Part shown: in pieces, positions 23,275 through 48,114 of the stretch
Position numbering within the stretch: position 1 is the stretch's first letter
How the letters are laid out: each line of letters starts with the position of its first letter
NCBI GenBank assembly: GCA_014526335.1
Contig: JACTAT010000029.1
Coordinates: forward strand, 6,054,327 to 6,118,326
Direction of reading: 5' to 3'
DNA: 64,000 nt
Source of the DNA: Chrysaora quinquecirrha
Lineage: Eukaryota > Cnidaria > Scyphozoa > Semaeostomeae > Pelagiidae
The notes under the pieces: generated by a model
The model's input: only the letters and a program-made list of their open reading frames with translations
Databases searched by the model: none
Told to the model about the DNA's origin: nothing
Program-made: the position numbers and the translations under genes

Positions 23275-24335
23275 TACTACATACTGGCTGCTTAATACGA
23301 AATTCGGTTTCGAAAATTCTATCTCGAAATTTTGACAAATTCACATAATGACAGCCATTCATGGAAAAGGTGTATTAACTGATGAAATTTGGCGTCATTT
23401 GGACAGACCTATCATCCCACTTTGTGTGGATGTAAAAAAACTCGGAGGCATCGTTAAATCAGTGCTCAAATCTGGGAATTTTAAAAAAGTATTAACTCTT
23501 AGAAGTACAATACTGGGCCAATTTTTGTTGTCTTCTAAGAGAAAATATTTGTACAAAGAGAGCACGAAGAAATTCGCCCGGCAAATGATAAAATTGATGA
23601 AAATATAAATTTGATTTTAGTAAAAACGTTTAGGTGTGACACACGACACAGCCACTTAAGTTTGACCCATAAAGGACAAAAAATTTCAGCCAAAATTTTA
23701 AATTACTGAGAAGATAAAAAAAACTCACGCAAATAAATTTCTACACGTTTTTTTTTTATAAGAACACTGAAATTGAAGAAAGCCATGCAATGTTCTTAAT
23801 TTTGCCGATTTGAAGGCTCAAAATGTTCTTAACATGTTCTTAATTTTCTTGCTTTTTAAAAAGCTGTTGTTCTTCAAATTAGATGGTAATTGCTACGAAA
23901 AGGGACGCACATGTAAAAATGTCACATATATTCACAATGATTGATAGTTCACCGGCTTCACCTGTTTTCTAGAGTTGAGAACAGGACAGCGCCACCAAAG
24001 AACTTAAATTCTCATTTGTTTCTAGCTTTACAAAGCCTTGTAATGTTCTTAGCATGTTCTTAACTTTTCAGCCTCTGAAGCCTTATGTTCTTATATACTT
24101 TGTTCTTATAAAAAAAAAAACGTGTATACGTTCTTACAACGTTCTATACGGCTTTACGATTTTCGCACCGAAAAAACGATATCTTGTGATTTCGTTAATT
24201 TCAGTGCTGTCGGCCGTTTCCCAAAATGATCAATAAAGAGTTGGGTGATTTCAGAAATCAACCAAAATGATAGTATGTCACACAAAAAGACATGCAAAAA
24301 GTAATTTTTATAAAAAATAAATGTACCTTTATCAA
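23275..24335. other. Intergenic region with one fold-back MITE
   Basis: The ends 'cacgttttttttttataagaac' (about 23745) and 'gttcttataaaaaaaaaaacg' (about 24102-24122) bound a fold-back element rich in 'atgttcttaa'. An open frame at 23348-23608 resembles no family I know and is probably chance. Confidence 0.5.
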
Positions 24336-27300
24336 TTAATGAACTTCAGTGAAATATGCTGAAAGTAGCTCTTCGTTTTCCTTTATTGCCCTTAATGACA
24401 TCAGGACTACAACTCTTACCAGAAACTGCAGTTCCTCATCATCATCATCATGCCTGTCCATATACTGATTCTGGTACCATATATTTGGCAAATATTGTCT
24501 CAAATGAATTGGAAATGAAGTGGTTATATCAACTTCTTGGTACACAACATTAGCTGGCTGCGATGAAGTTTGATTGTTCACATATTGTCCAATGGCAAGT
24601 GGGTTACTATAACTGTCAGTCAGCCAAGATGTGTCACATGGTTTGTATGGACCAATCATATCCCTGCCTGAGCAAGATCTGAAACATGAGAGGAAATTCA
24701 AAAGAAAATGCAAAGAAATTAAAAAAAATGCAGAAGGCATCTGCAAACAATTTTAAAATTTTGTCACTAAAAATGGGCAAAATGATTAAAATGTTATGGC
24801 ATTTTAGTGCTTGAAAGGCAACTTAGTCAATGAACACATAAGTTAAACTAAACTCCATCATAAGACATCGCAACCATTCATCCGCAAAAATTAGTTCCCG
24901 CGAGATTCCCAAAATATGCTTGTCCTTCAAAATAAATTCCCGCGAAATTTCTGAGATTTCAAAAATCTGAAAATGTTGAAGGCTTTTGCAAAATCTAGAG
25001 GAAAAATTTCTTTTAAAAGACTGAATATGGTTTTCCCTTCTGTATTTACAGTATCATTTGTATCGTTTGTAAGATCAAAAAAAGAAAGGTTCAAGTAAGG
25101 TGTATCGTTTGTAAGGTCATAAAAAGAAAGCAAGGCACTCAAACTATTCCCGATTTCCTTTTCATTTTATACGAAAGTTTTTTGATCCACGTAAATTAAT
25201 TCCCACGAAATTTCCTGGTGCTCTGTGTCTGGGAAAATAAGTTCACGTGAAATTCCCTTCACCAACGAATCCGCAAAAAACCGCAAAAATGAATTCAGCT
25301 TTTTTTCTGACAAAAAAAGCCATGAAAAAAGTTCTCGCGAAAATTAATTCCCTTAAGGTAATCAATGTCAACAATGACGGTGAATGTCAAAGTCTGAATT
25401 TTTCCAGATAACCAGTAATTGGTCTAGATATGGAAGTTTACACTTTCAAAAGCTTGTTCAGTTAATCAAGGTTTGGTTAATCGGCATCTGGTTAGTCGAG
25501 TGGTTTAAAAAACAACAAAAAAGCATTAGCTTTGGTGGCTTTGTATGTTACTGCCTTTGTTGTGCTTTTCTTAACTCTCAATGACATAGTGAAATGAAAG
25601 AGAACATAGAATACCTAAAAATTAGTTTACTGATTCCTCTGTTATTTCCATCAATCATTAGACCATCAATACAACGTAAGATGAATGGGTTTCCAATGGA
25701 CTGTAGTAACAGTGGGTCAGAAGGATAATATACAGTTCCTACAAGATGAAAAATATGTCTTTAACAAAAATGTGATAAGATATCATGAAAAGGACTGATC
25801 ATTGGAGGACAACTTTTGTGTCTAGTTTCAGTTGTCCATTTGATCTTTTTGCCATCTCGGGAGACATGTAAGAAGCAAAGCGTGAAAGCAGAGCATTACT
25901 ACTACATGGCAATATATGTGCATATTATGCAAAGTTAATACTCACCAGGTTCGACCTCAGGAAGTGGGCGTTTAGTGCATTAGCCCTTGAACTGCCTGAA
26001 TTAAAACTACACCTTTAAGGTCAGTGATTGAAACGGGAAATACAATTTCTGGCCAATGCACCTGTCACCGCAGAGAAAGAGCCATGGGAGGAGGGAAGAG
26101 AAGAAGCAGAGAGTAGAAGGGCAGGAAGCAAAAATAAGCAGAATATACAAAAAGAATGTAAGGGTCAAACTCAAATGCTAACTTAAAGGGAGAGAAGGGA
26201 GGGGGAAAGTCATGACGGCGAGAAGGCATCTTACTTGGAGCTGTCAAATTCAGAAATGCAACATCATCTTCAGATCCAGAGTTCTATTGACCAAGCGGAA
26301 GACTCTTTCAAAGAGTCAATGCTTATTAAAGATCCTATTGATATGGCAGACAAACACATTCAGTAAAATCTTCCTCCATGAAATTATGAATGGGGAAATA
26401 CTCAGTGACTGGGGAAATACCCAAACTAGGCATCAGATCCCATGGGAAAAAACCCAACTAGGCTTTGGAACCAATTCCCATAACCTGACATAAGCAATAA
26501 AACAATCTCCTGGAAGGCATTAACCCCAGTTAAACCTTCGCTCTAACTGGCATTTCACGCTGCAACATTGAATCTTCATTTATGTTGTTTTTCACAAACC
26601 CAAAATACTCTCTTATGTGATTTTGGACCCTAAATACTGGCATGCCCAACTGCAGAGTATGACACTTACACATCCAAGATTTTCTATAGAACAATAGGCT
26701 CACAAAAGATGAAACAAAAGAAGTGGCTCTAAAATGGGGGCATTCCCTCAAACCCTTGATCGCTACACTGAAAGGGTTTGTTCAGTTAAGTGTGCCAAGT
26801 TGACCCAATGTATAGCAACTTGACAGTGTTGTGAATGACCTGTTACCCTCGGTTATAAATCAAGTAAACTTTTGTGAAGGTGAATTAAAAATGAAAAGTA
26901 CCAGGATACATGGCTGCAATGTGATTTTTGGGTATCCAGCCATCACTCACAAAGACACCATGTCCTGCATTTTTAATCTTGCTCTGTTTTCTTTCAATAG
27001 AAAATCCAAATTTTTCTTTCAAGGTTACTTCAGCTGATTTTTGCTTTTCCTTGCCCAGTGTCTTTTCATTTTCATGTAAATCTTGAAAAAAGTCTTGTAA
27101 AGCACTGACAATCTTTGATTCTTCTGCTTGATTAATATCTTCTGACCTTTCAATTCTTCTAATGGTTTTTCTACATAAAAAGATGTATAGAAAAATCAAA
27201 GCAACCAACAGACAGGCAGACAAATAAAATGGGCCTAAAAACAAGATGTCAATCAAATGCCATATATTCGATAAGTTCAATCAACTCACTTATTTTTCCT

Positions 27301-27375
27301 CCAGCTATACGCAAGCCATGGTACAAATCTATATTTATATTGCTGCCAGCTATTACATGTCGCTTGAAGCCTCAT
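24336..27375 (-). CDS. SETD9: SETD9-like SET-domain protein
   Basis: Four exons join in phase: 27290-27375, 26902-27170, 25615-25738 and 24336-24678. They encode 273 residues (human SETD9 has 299). The start MRLQATCNSW runs into YKYRFVPWLAY, which matches the conserved N-terminus. GFSIERKQS, AGHGVFVSDGWIPK, AAMYPGTVYY, IGNPFILRCIDG, NPLAIGQYVNN and VVLMSLRAIKENEELLSAYF follow. The GQYVNN and ENEELLSAYF blocks are the SET AdoMet-pocket motifs. SET proteins transfer methyl groups to lysine; the substrate of SETD9 is poorly defined. The spacer between the N-terminal segment and the SET domain is shorter than in human. All introns are GT-AG. Confidence 0.92.
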
Positions 27376-27565
27376 TAGCCGAGAAAAACAGAGCTTTTCA
27401 CATCATGCTGTGGTTGCTCAGGCCAGCTAGGCCAGTTTAGAGCTCCAGTTGGTTCCACTTCCAGTTGAGTTCACCAGTCGATTCCAGACTCCGCAACGGA
27501 TGTCGCAAAGTCAAAAAGTTCGGCTCGGTGGACCAACTCGGAGGATCCGTATCGCTGTGAAGGGG

Positions 27566-27900
27566 GCATAAAGGGGCTGATTATATGAGAATTTTCAGCC
27601 CGGTTAAACAAGCTGCAACTGCAAACTCAGCCCTCCTCTCCAGTCATCTCTTTGCAAAACTGATTTTGCGATTACATGAGATAATTTCAGCCCAGGCTGG
27701 AATTCCAGCCCTCCTTCAGCTCGGCGGGCTAGGATTTTCAGCCCGCTTGAACGGGCTGAGATTTCTTATACAATCGCAATTTTTTTCCAGCCTGGGCTGA
27801 AAACTCTCTTTGCACAAGCCCAATTTGACTGTGGCTTTAGTTTGGTGCCAAAAAGTTTTAATTTTGGCGCCATGTGTCTAACGTATTCCTATTCCATTTC
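27566..27900. repeat. Fold-back MITE of the 'cagcccgggctg' family, copy 2
   Basis: It begins 'aaggggctgattatatgaga', followed by 'cagcccggtt' and 'ttgcgattacatgagataa' phrases. It is collinear with 31344-31888 but lacks the far terminal repeat. It lies upstream of SETD9 and beyond the DIMT1 stop. Confidence 0.7.
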
Positions 27901-28129
27901 GGCCCGGCAGGAAATGTTCAAATAACTGCATGCCAATTTCATGATTGACAACTGCATGATTTCGTCGTTCAGACGTTGACGATTCTTTCAATACAAAGAT
28001 TTCACCAGTCGGTTCAAAAGAAACTGTAATTATTGATTTTTATTATCAGGGTTATCAGGGTATTTCGATGTCTTGCATAGGTTGATCCTAAGCAGAGTCA
28101 CCCCAGATAACGTACTTGCAGTGTGCAGT

Positions 28130-28300
28130 ACAGCGGTGGTTGTGCAGTACAGCGGAGGGATATCATCAGCACAACGGAGGGATATCATCAGTACAGCGGA
28201 GGGATATAATCAGCACGGCGGAGGGATACCACGAGTACAGCGGTGGATGTTCAGTACAGCGGTGGGATGATATCTCTCCGCTGTACTGCACAACCATGCG
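28130..28300. repeat. Minisatellite of 'cagtacagcggagggatat' units with an inverted copy
   Basis: About five imperfect units of roughly 26 bases carry 'agtacagcggagggatatcat' or variants. The right end, 'gatatctctccgctgtactg', is the reverse complement of a unit, so the array can fold back. There is no credible coding frame. Confidence 0.8.
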
Positions 28301-28626
28301 TTATACGAGGTGAGAGTGACGAAGTAAAGAACTTCAGTTTATATTCCGGGAACGAACCACTACATATACCTATAGAAGTCTGGTAACAAAAATAACAATT
28401 TCTTTGTTACTTACTAACGCCACTTTGCCCAGGAATAAACTATGCACAAGCTATGATCATCTTAGTTGTTTTATTTCATCTTGCTTTAATACAATACATC
28501 TCCATATAGATTTATTGGTTATTCAAAATTACGTCGTTCAAAAAGTTTTATCACTCGTTGTTCGACACTTCTTTCCTAAGCCCATTGGAATATCGGATTA
28601 GCGGATGGATAATGTGTCAGCAGGAA

Positions 28627-40478
<11,852 letters not shown>

Positions 40479-40992
40479 TTTCAGTTTTCAAGCAAATTCT
40501 TCTTCAATTAAATCAAGATAAGGTGACAAAATTACAATTATCCTTTTCACTCTTACTGCTGCGATTGCAGAAAAATTCTGCTTTTTCCGGCGGCCATCTT
40601 TTTATCACAGGAATGCTGGATAGAATGGAAAGGAGGCAAGCACGTGGTTGGCAAGCTTCGCAGTTCCAGCGAATCGACGCCTCGCAGCGTGAGAGTGCTA
40701 AAACAGAAAGCGAAAAAGGCAAAAAAATTGGCACAATAGAGGGACAAAATGATTCACAATTCGTTTAGGCGTTTTGTTAGTATAAAATCACACTTTGTAT
40801 TATTCCCTTTCACTCACTATCATACAATAAAATAAACGTAAAACAGGATGTATACGGTAATTTGTAACAAAAAAACGTAAAATTTAAAATACAATAATTT
40901 GTACTGTCACCTCAATCGAAAACCCACAGGCGACTGCTTTCAACTACCCAGCGATTTTTATCAGTAGGATATAATCTATGTTTAATGCATTC

Positions 40993-41150
40993 ACGAGATA
41001 ATATCGAAGACCGTCGGAAGGAATCTCGGATGGGGGGCTGAACAACTGAAACGTATTAGATGACGTCATGCTCTTATGAAGTCATATTATTGTTTTCAAA
41101 ATTATTGGGGGGCTGAAGCCCCCATCCCCCGCTTCCGACGGCCCTGATAG
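40993..41150. repeat. MITE with 'cgtcggaag' ends, copy 1
   Basis: 'gaccgtcggaaggaatctc' is answered by 'cgcttccgacggccctg' at the right. It contains 'gatgacgtcatg' and is collinear with 47788-47943. It lies upstream of DIMT1. Confidence 0.8.
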
Positions 41151-41339
41151 TAGAAAGGGCTTCTAGTTATTTCTGGGTCTCCAGTAAAACAGAGAAAAGT
41201 CCAGGTCCAACAGAATGAATATATATGATTGAACAAAACTGAACGGGCACTAAACTTGATAAACTTGTTCAGTCTTGGACAGATCCAGATTGGTTCTCGC
41301 TGTTATTAGCGAAAAATCAGTCCTTAAGGTCCTTAAGAG

Positions 41340-41720
41340 GAATACAGAGTCTATGTCCCAGGGGGTCACATGATTAAATTTTGTAAGGGACGCGCCGCCC
41401 AAGCATCAAAAACATACCCGACCTTATAACAATTTTTCAAAAATGTATACCCGATCTTGTACCATTAAATTTTCCATTCTTCAAACATAACAATAATGAA
41501 AATGGAGACCTTCATTATACAAAAATCGCTAAAATCTATACCGTTCCTTATGCTAAAACACCAGAATCGTGAAAATGGTACCATTCCTTATACCAAATTC
41601 GTGAAAATGGAGACCCGTCCTTATACCAAAATTGCTAAAATCTATACCGTTCCGGGCGGCACGTCCGGCACGTCCCCAATACCCAAATTATACATAGTGC
41701 AGCCCCCAGGGTCTATGTAC
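41340..41720. repeat. Repeat with 'gggcggcacgtcc' end and 'ccttatacc' units
   Basis: Units like 'accgttccttat(a/g)c' and 'aaaatcgtgaaaatgg' recur. The ends carry 'gggacgcgccgcccaag' and 'cgggcggcacgtcc'. It is related to 43355-43740. Confidence 0.5.
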
Positions 41721-41977
41721 TCTTTAGGCTACTTGAGGACGATGGAGGAGTGATTTAGCTATTGTAGCCATTAGCTCTCATTTAGCTAGTGTATGTCCTG
41801 TCCTATTTCGACCTGTTTCATTCTTCAAATTTATTCAATACTTTACCCACATTATTTATTATTTAGAATAAATTTCTCTGTTGTCTTTGTGAAAGTTTAA
41901 CTTTATATACTAAAATTTACATGCCCGTTACATGGTTACATACATAGTCAAATAATTCATCGCGAGACGCAATATTA

Positions 41978-42217
41978 AAAGCCCATTTCCACTCCATTCG
42001 CATTCGATGTTCGCTGTTCGCTAGCCATCAAAAAATGGCGAACGCGAAGCGATGTTGATTTCCGCTGCAAGTTGAGCTAAAGCTTTCGCAAAGCTTTTAT
42101 TTTTTTATCGCCTGAAATTGATCACGAAGGCTGTGTTCTGTTCGCAAGCAAGCGAGCAGCACACTGCAAATTCCCTAGCGAACAGCGAATGTGAACGAAG
42201 TGGAAATGGGCCTTTAG
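41978..42217. repeat. MITE with 'gcccatttccact' ends
   Basis: 'gcccatttccactccattcg' on the left is answered by 'cgaagtggaaatgggc' on the right. Internal 'cgctgttcgctag' and 'ctagcgaacagcg' are also inverted. Confidence 0.85.
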
Positions 42218-42440
42218 TTTCCAATGCAGTTTCACGCTTTCCAAGTAACAAAACAAGACATTTTCAAACTTCCAAATGTTATGCATACAGTATATACAGT
42301 TCATTATCTGAATCAAGCTCATCCATTGAGCCATTGAACATGAAAAATATCAGCCATTTTGCGACTTTTGAATTCGAGATCCTCGAAGCCTTTTCATTAC
42401 CTCTTGGTAAGTGATTCATCCAACGTCCCATACTGGTAAT

Positions 42441-45400
42441 TTAAGACGACGATGCTTGGAAAGAAATTTCATCAAGTCTGGCATGGTTATCTACACTTTC
42501 AATGGGTTGCTTAGGCCGTCTTCCTTCATCTTCCCTTACGTCTTCGACTACATTTGCGTCCGCATTTGCGTTAGCTTCAACGAAAATGTAGTCATTCGCG
42601 TTGATATTTTCTCTTATTTCTGGCACTTCATTGCGTCTCTGCTCTGAAAAAATTAAAAATTCTACAGTTATCTTTGGTATCTTCATAAAAAACTTGACGC
42701 CAGGGCCATCCCAGTAGCCTGCGCACAGCCTCAAAACTTTCCCAGCCATCAAAGTTAGCTACTTTTAACACCCCGTTTACATGAGAGAGGCCGAATCGGC
42801 TCTGGTCATATCCAGAGGCAATATTGGCTAGAAAACGCCTTCCGTTTACACGGGATCTCCTGAATCAATCCGCAACTTTTCTGGCTCTGTTTGGAGCCAA
42901 TTCTGGATCTGTTCAGAAGTACAGCCAGCTCGTCTCTGGTCCTGTTTAAATTCCGTGTAAACGTTTTAATCGGATCCAAACTGGTACGGATACGAAACGA
43001 AACGTGACTAAAAGTGAACTAACAAAGCCTACAAGCACACACATCATTTTTCGAAGAGAAATCTTATTTTCTGCTTCAGTATCCAACAAGATGCTGCTGT
43101 GATAAAAAAAGAAATTTCAAGCAGTTTTGTAGCAAGGACTGTGCTAACCCATGCGTCAACTCCAAAAATACGGTAGTCCAATATTTCTGGATCGATCAGA
43201 ACCGACCCGGTTTTTCTCGTGTCAACGCATTGCAATAGAACCAGAACTGGCTCTGGGGATCGTCGGCGTTTAGTTCTGAGAATCACAATTATCCTAGACA
43301 CTTTCGATTTCCTCCGAAACAAACACTATGAACAAAAATCGAGAATCGCTGCGATGTTTTTGTACCTATGCAGAACATGACTCCGGGGAAGGTACTTAGT
43401 ATAATTTGGGTACGGGCATGTGCCGCCCATATGGGTGGGTTTTGAGCACTGAAATTCTCTAAACATGGGTATGATTTTAACCAAACCCCCATAAGAGTGG
43501 GTGGCAAATTGAAGAAAAGTCGAAAGTTTAACTTTAATTCGGTCAGAAAAGTGGCAAAATCGCGTCAAAGATAGATAGGTCTAAAAAGTTTTTTTATTCT
43601 CGTTTTCCGCTTATTTCTACTCATAAAATAGGGTCTGTTTCTGCAACGGTTTACATTATAAGTGGGTCGGTTTCGAAAATCTGGGCGGCACATCCCCCTC
43701 CATTCATAAGTGAAGTACCCCCCAGGGAACATGACACGTCTGCCAGGATGCCGGGAGCCTGTAAGGATGCCCGGAGTGATATTAAAATGTGCTGACTGCA
43801 TAACTCACCTACAGCAGGCAATGCTTGATAATTTTCAAGTTGCCTGTTAAGTCTGCCAACTTCTCCCTCTAAGGCTGCTATATGTGCTCTCTGAGCCGCT
43901 AGCGCATTACGATCCCCCTCTCCACCTCTTCCAATTCTCAGCAGTGGGGTGTATATTTGAATGCCAATGGAAAACAGAAATGAAACAACCATTGCTATGA
44001 AAATAAATGGTTGCCACTGAACAGGAACTTCTTTGAAGATCAATCTGAAGAATTTCCCAAGATGCTCAGCAATATGAAGGGCTGGTTGGAGAAAAATTCT
44101 TGAAGATGCAGCTGCCACTGCCTGTAAACAGTAAAAGCAATACATCATTTGAAGATGATAGCGTATTCCTTTCACATCAGATTACTTTTTGGCCCAGAGA
44201 GTCATTTTGTTCACACGTCACCAATGGAATCCGATGCTCTCTGCATCACTTTTCCGCAGTCAAATCACTCTGCTTTGGAAGTGAGTTACACCGAATTGCT
44301 CAATCAGATTGCTTTCATGCTCATGTGAACAGATGAATCTGATGCATCAACGCTACAAATTCTCTTCTTGACAAAGTTTTGGCACCTGATCAACAAAGCT
44401 GCATCGCAGAGGATTCCTAATAACAATGGTAGCAGCAATACGATCCGGCACGTAACATATTCGTGTGAACAGTTGAAGCTGATGTCATGTGAATAAGTGA
44501 AAATTTCACATCAGATTGGGTCATGAATCCATCAAACGACTCCAATAGGGCCTTAAAACAGGGCCTTAAAACCATCCCCAGTTTTCCTTGACCACACTGT
44601 TTTGCCGTTCCAATGTCTGATGTCTGGCCAATCCACTGTCTGTGGGATGATTACATTAAATCACAAGCCTGTCTTAATTGGGACATTGAAAAAAGGCTGA
44701 AAGTAAAAGGTAGTGACGACCATCAGTGCCATAAGGAGGTCTGCTGGTGTTGATATTCCAAAAATACAATGAAGTGCCTTCATGAGAATATAGTGACCTG
44801 AATTTTACTTATTGCTTTGCCCTGTTATTTATCAAATCTGCAATAACAACAACTTTTAAGATAAAAGAAATCAGCCTTACCTGACCAGGGGTGACCTCCC
44901 AATGTGGGTCAACCATCATAGACTCATAATGCTGCAAGCAATCACTATCAGCAAATGAAAATGTATCTTGAAACCAATATCTAAACATTCCAACATATGA
45001 TAAATTATCATTGAAGCAGCCAGAAGTTTTGATCTCCATCTTCATAGCTTTTGCGGCAAGTTCCTTCTTATACATACGCATCCATTCCCAAGGGACACTC
45101 AATAAGAAGCTTATAATCAGCAACACAACTGCCATTCCTAATAAACTATTCCTTGACAGAATCACTTTGGTTGCATAAAAACATGATATAATAAAAGCAG
45201 TGCCAAGCATGATGTACATTACCTGTTCCAGTTTTATTTTTTCAAGGTATTTTAGTAGAGTTTGCATTATCTGTGAAGGCTTTACTGCATGTGCTGTTTT
45301 CAGAAACTTCATAAATGCATCAACACAAGTTTGAACATCTTTCTCATCATCCAAGCATTTTAGCAAAATGTCTTTGTCTTTATCATCTACCAAGAATAAC

Positions 45401-46477
45401 ATTTTTGTTACATTTGTTTCAACATTGAGTTCTCCATTTAAACCTGCAAGAAATGTCCGAAATATCTGCTTCAAGTAGGGTAGCTCAAGGCTCCGTGATG
45501 AGTCCATTATTGTTTTCTCAACAAACTCTTCCATCACTTTGGATCTCTTAAAATTGCATTCATTAAGTTTGTCTTTCAAGGAGTTAATTTCCATTTCTTT
45601 TTCCTGAAGCATCTAAAAGAAAAGATATTATTGAAAGGTAAGAAAAACTTCAACTGATCTAGTCTTGGGGGAGGGGGTCAAGTGATCTTATTTATACCAA
45701 TTTTGCAACTGGTATACATCTGAATTTGTAAAAAATTTACAAAGATCAATGTGGTGTAGCAAAGGGGTGGGAACAAGGGGCAAGTGCCCCCAGGCATCAA
45801 GTCATAGGGGCACAAAATGTACAAAAATTTTATAAATGGAGGGATGAAAAGTCAAATGTGACTAAAAATGGAATGTGAGGGTGCAAAATTGTGCCTGCCC
45901 CTGGTTTCTGTTTATGTTTGCTGTGCCAGTGAAGATCAATAGGAACAAAAATGGTGCTTTCACGCACTAGAAATTAGTACCTAACACCCTATTTCTTGAA
46001 ATTTGACTATTCGAACAATTCAACTAAATTTCAGCTATTTCTATAAAGTTGGTCCACCAAACTGCATTCTAGCAAATCCAATGACAATATTCTATTCAGA
46101 AAGTCAATAGAAAAAAAACAAACTATTGACTTTTTCTTTCACTAGTATATGTTCTATTTAAGGGAAATGTTATACACTGTAAGCTAATCTGAAGAACTGC
46201 ATAAAGTGTAGACAAACTTTGGACGAGGAAATCAAAACAGGAAAAAACAGACAACAACAACAACCACCTCATTGTTAGGCCTGTTTTGGTCATCAGCAGC
46301 GAGATGCTTCTTCTTGTCTGTTTTCCCAAACAATTCATGAGGAGGAGCCAGCCCTCTCTCTCTCAAAATATTCTCGAATATTTCATCAGAACTTTCATCT
46401 TTTGCTTTGATTCTTGATGAACAATCGTGTGAAAGGCAAATGAGTAAAAGAAAAGTCAAGATAAAATTCGCGTCCAT
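42441..46477 (-). CDS. CLCC1: CLCC1-like ER chloride channel protein
   Basis: Four exons join in phase: 46268-46477, 44881-45612, 43809-44121 and 42441-42643. They encode 485 residues. The start gives a signal peptide (MDANFILTFLLLICLSHDCSS). Then come an acidic luminal part, a helical region with many Lys/Glu, two close hydrophobic segments around IMLGTAFIISCFYATKVI and VVLLIISFLLSVPWEWMRMY, the conserved block DPHWEVTPGQ, a further membrane segment IFIAMVVSFLFSIGIQIY, a coiled coil and an acidic tail. CLCC1 is an ER membrane protein linked to chloride conductance and ER homeostasis. The tail is shorter than in human. The first donor (GAG|GTGGTTG) is weak, but the phase supports it. Confidence 0.9.
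42770..43260. repeat. Probable MITE with 'ccccgtttaca' end
   Basis: It begins 'ccccgtttacatgagagagg' and contains 'gtaaacg' and 'gatccaaa' phrases. The far end, near 'ggtttttctcgtgtcaacgc', is only a weak partner. It lies in CLCC1 intron 3. Confidence 0.4.
43355..43740. repeat. Repeat with 'gggcggcacat' ends in CLCC1 intron 3
   Basis: 'catgtgccgcccatatgggtggg' on the left and 'ctgggcggcacatcc' on the right are partly inverted. It shares this style with 41340-41720. Confidence 0.5.
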
Positions 46478-48114
46478 CTTGGAAAACAAAATTTCTGAGA
46501 ACTTGATACCCTGACTCGTTATCATTAAGAGTTCGATGACGTCATTTGAGATGACAAAGTTGAGGCGGAAGCGGAAGTAGAAGCGGAAAGGGGAAAAGAG
46601 CAATTGTGCCCGAAGAACAATAGAAGTACAACGTTCAAAGTTCAATATATTCTGCTTGAAAAAAAAAACAATTCGGTGATAAAATATCAGTTTTGGTTTT
46701 ACCAGCTGAGGAAGGTAAGTGTTTTATATTTGAATGATTTTTTGCAATGATATTTCCAGAGATCATGTAATTCCATTCTATAATAGCTTTCCCTTATAAA
46801 GTACATCGTTGCAAACTTGTAATTTACATTGAAATTGAAAAGCAAAAAAGGAGCAAAAATAAGTGTTTTCAGGGGGTACCAGTCATTCTGTGAGGGCTGA
46901 AATACTAGACCATTACTGTAAGCAACTTTTTTGAGGGCGGGACCAAGAGTCCAGTTGCTTTAATTTAAAAAAGTGTATTTCAAGTTTCTTTTTTATTTAG
47001 TGTGTTTTGCTGGGGACTTTTCAATATTTAATAACGACGATTGGCATATTGATACATGGCAGATTTTTACAAGACAGTCACATGATGTTCACGATACGGT
47101 CGCGTGACTGTACCATTTCTAGAAAAGTTCCCGTGGAAAGATGGGTGGCTTTCTCACCCGTCATTGACGGGTTCTGCACTCATCAAGGGGTCATCCATCA
47201 AGCAAGCAAGCAAGCAAGCTCCTCTTCGATTGAAGGTAGCCCAAAAAACGTAAACGAGTTTGTACTCGTTTCCTCTTAGAAATATAAGAAGGAAAAGGAA
47301 TCAATTCAATTCAAATTCAAAATATTAATGACATGCTATGAGGGAGAAATTTAAAGGAGACAAGGGTGTCACGTTTTTTTCGCTTAAACCAGCAGGGCAA
47401 TGAAGGGAAACGCTTTGGACAACGCACAGGTTTTATATGGAAGGTCATTATAGCCACATGTGCAATCCGGTTCTTGCTTTCCGCGACTCTTGTTTCATTG
47501 GCTGTAGCGATTTCGCAGCAGAATATCTGGGCATGTCCACGCATAAGTGTAATCCCCTAATCCCAATGCGTTGCAAAATGCTTTGTTCCTTTTTTAGTTG
47601 CTTAAGGGACTTCGGGCATCAGCTTAGAAAATGATTTTGCTTTGCAGACTGCTGCTACGCGGGCAGCCAGTAGCATCAGATAAGCACTGGCAAGACAAGC
47701 TTCTCACCCCCCCCCTTCCTCCCTCCATATTAGCCTTCAAAGACAAGACGCCAACCAATGAGTTAGCTTTTCCCTTCCAAATCAAGAACGTCGGAAAGAC
47801 TCTCAGATTGGGGGAGGGTAGGCTTAACAACTGAAAAGTACTTGATGACGTAATGCTTTTATGACAACATACTATTGTTTTCTAAATTATTAGTGGCTCA
47901 AGCCCCCCCTAGCCCCCCCCCCCCCCCGCTTCCGACGACCCTGCAAATACAATGCCCTCCACCAGTCAGTAAACTATCTTTGAGAAACCATACTGGAGAA
48001 ACTAGCGCGAGAATGCACGGTACTTAAACTTTTGCTTCGCTAGAGTCCGGCGAGATTTTCGGGAATAAAAGTACGGCTATCCTTTTGACTCCATAATCTT
48101 CTGCTTTGCAGAGC
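46478..48114. promoter_or_regulatory. Head-to-head region between CLCC1 and the SELENOP-like gene
   Basis: CLCC1 starts leftwards at 46477 and the SELENOP-like gene reads rightwards from 48115. A donor-like GAAG|GTAAGTG near 46714 and an acceptor TTTGCAG|AGC at 48110 suggest a 5' untranslated exon for the plus-strand gene. A 'cgtcggaag' MITE fills 47788-47943. Confidence 0.4.
47788..47943. repeat. MITE with 'cgtcggaag' ends, copy 2
   Basis: It is collinear with 40993-41150 over its length: 'cgtcggaaagactctcagat', then 'cttgatgacgtaatgc', then a C-rich run, then 'cgcttccgacgaccctg'. Confidence 0.8.

Noticed and set aside
23348..23608. 86-residue frame as a candidate small gene
   Set aside because: Resembles no family I know and has no splice or expression cue; it is likely chance in AT-rich DNA.
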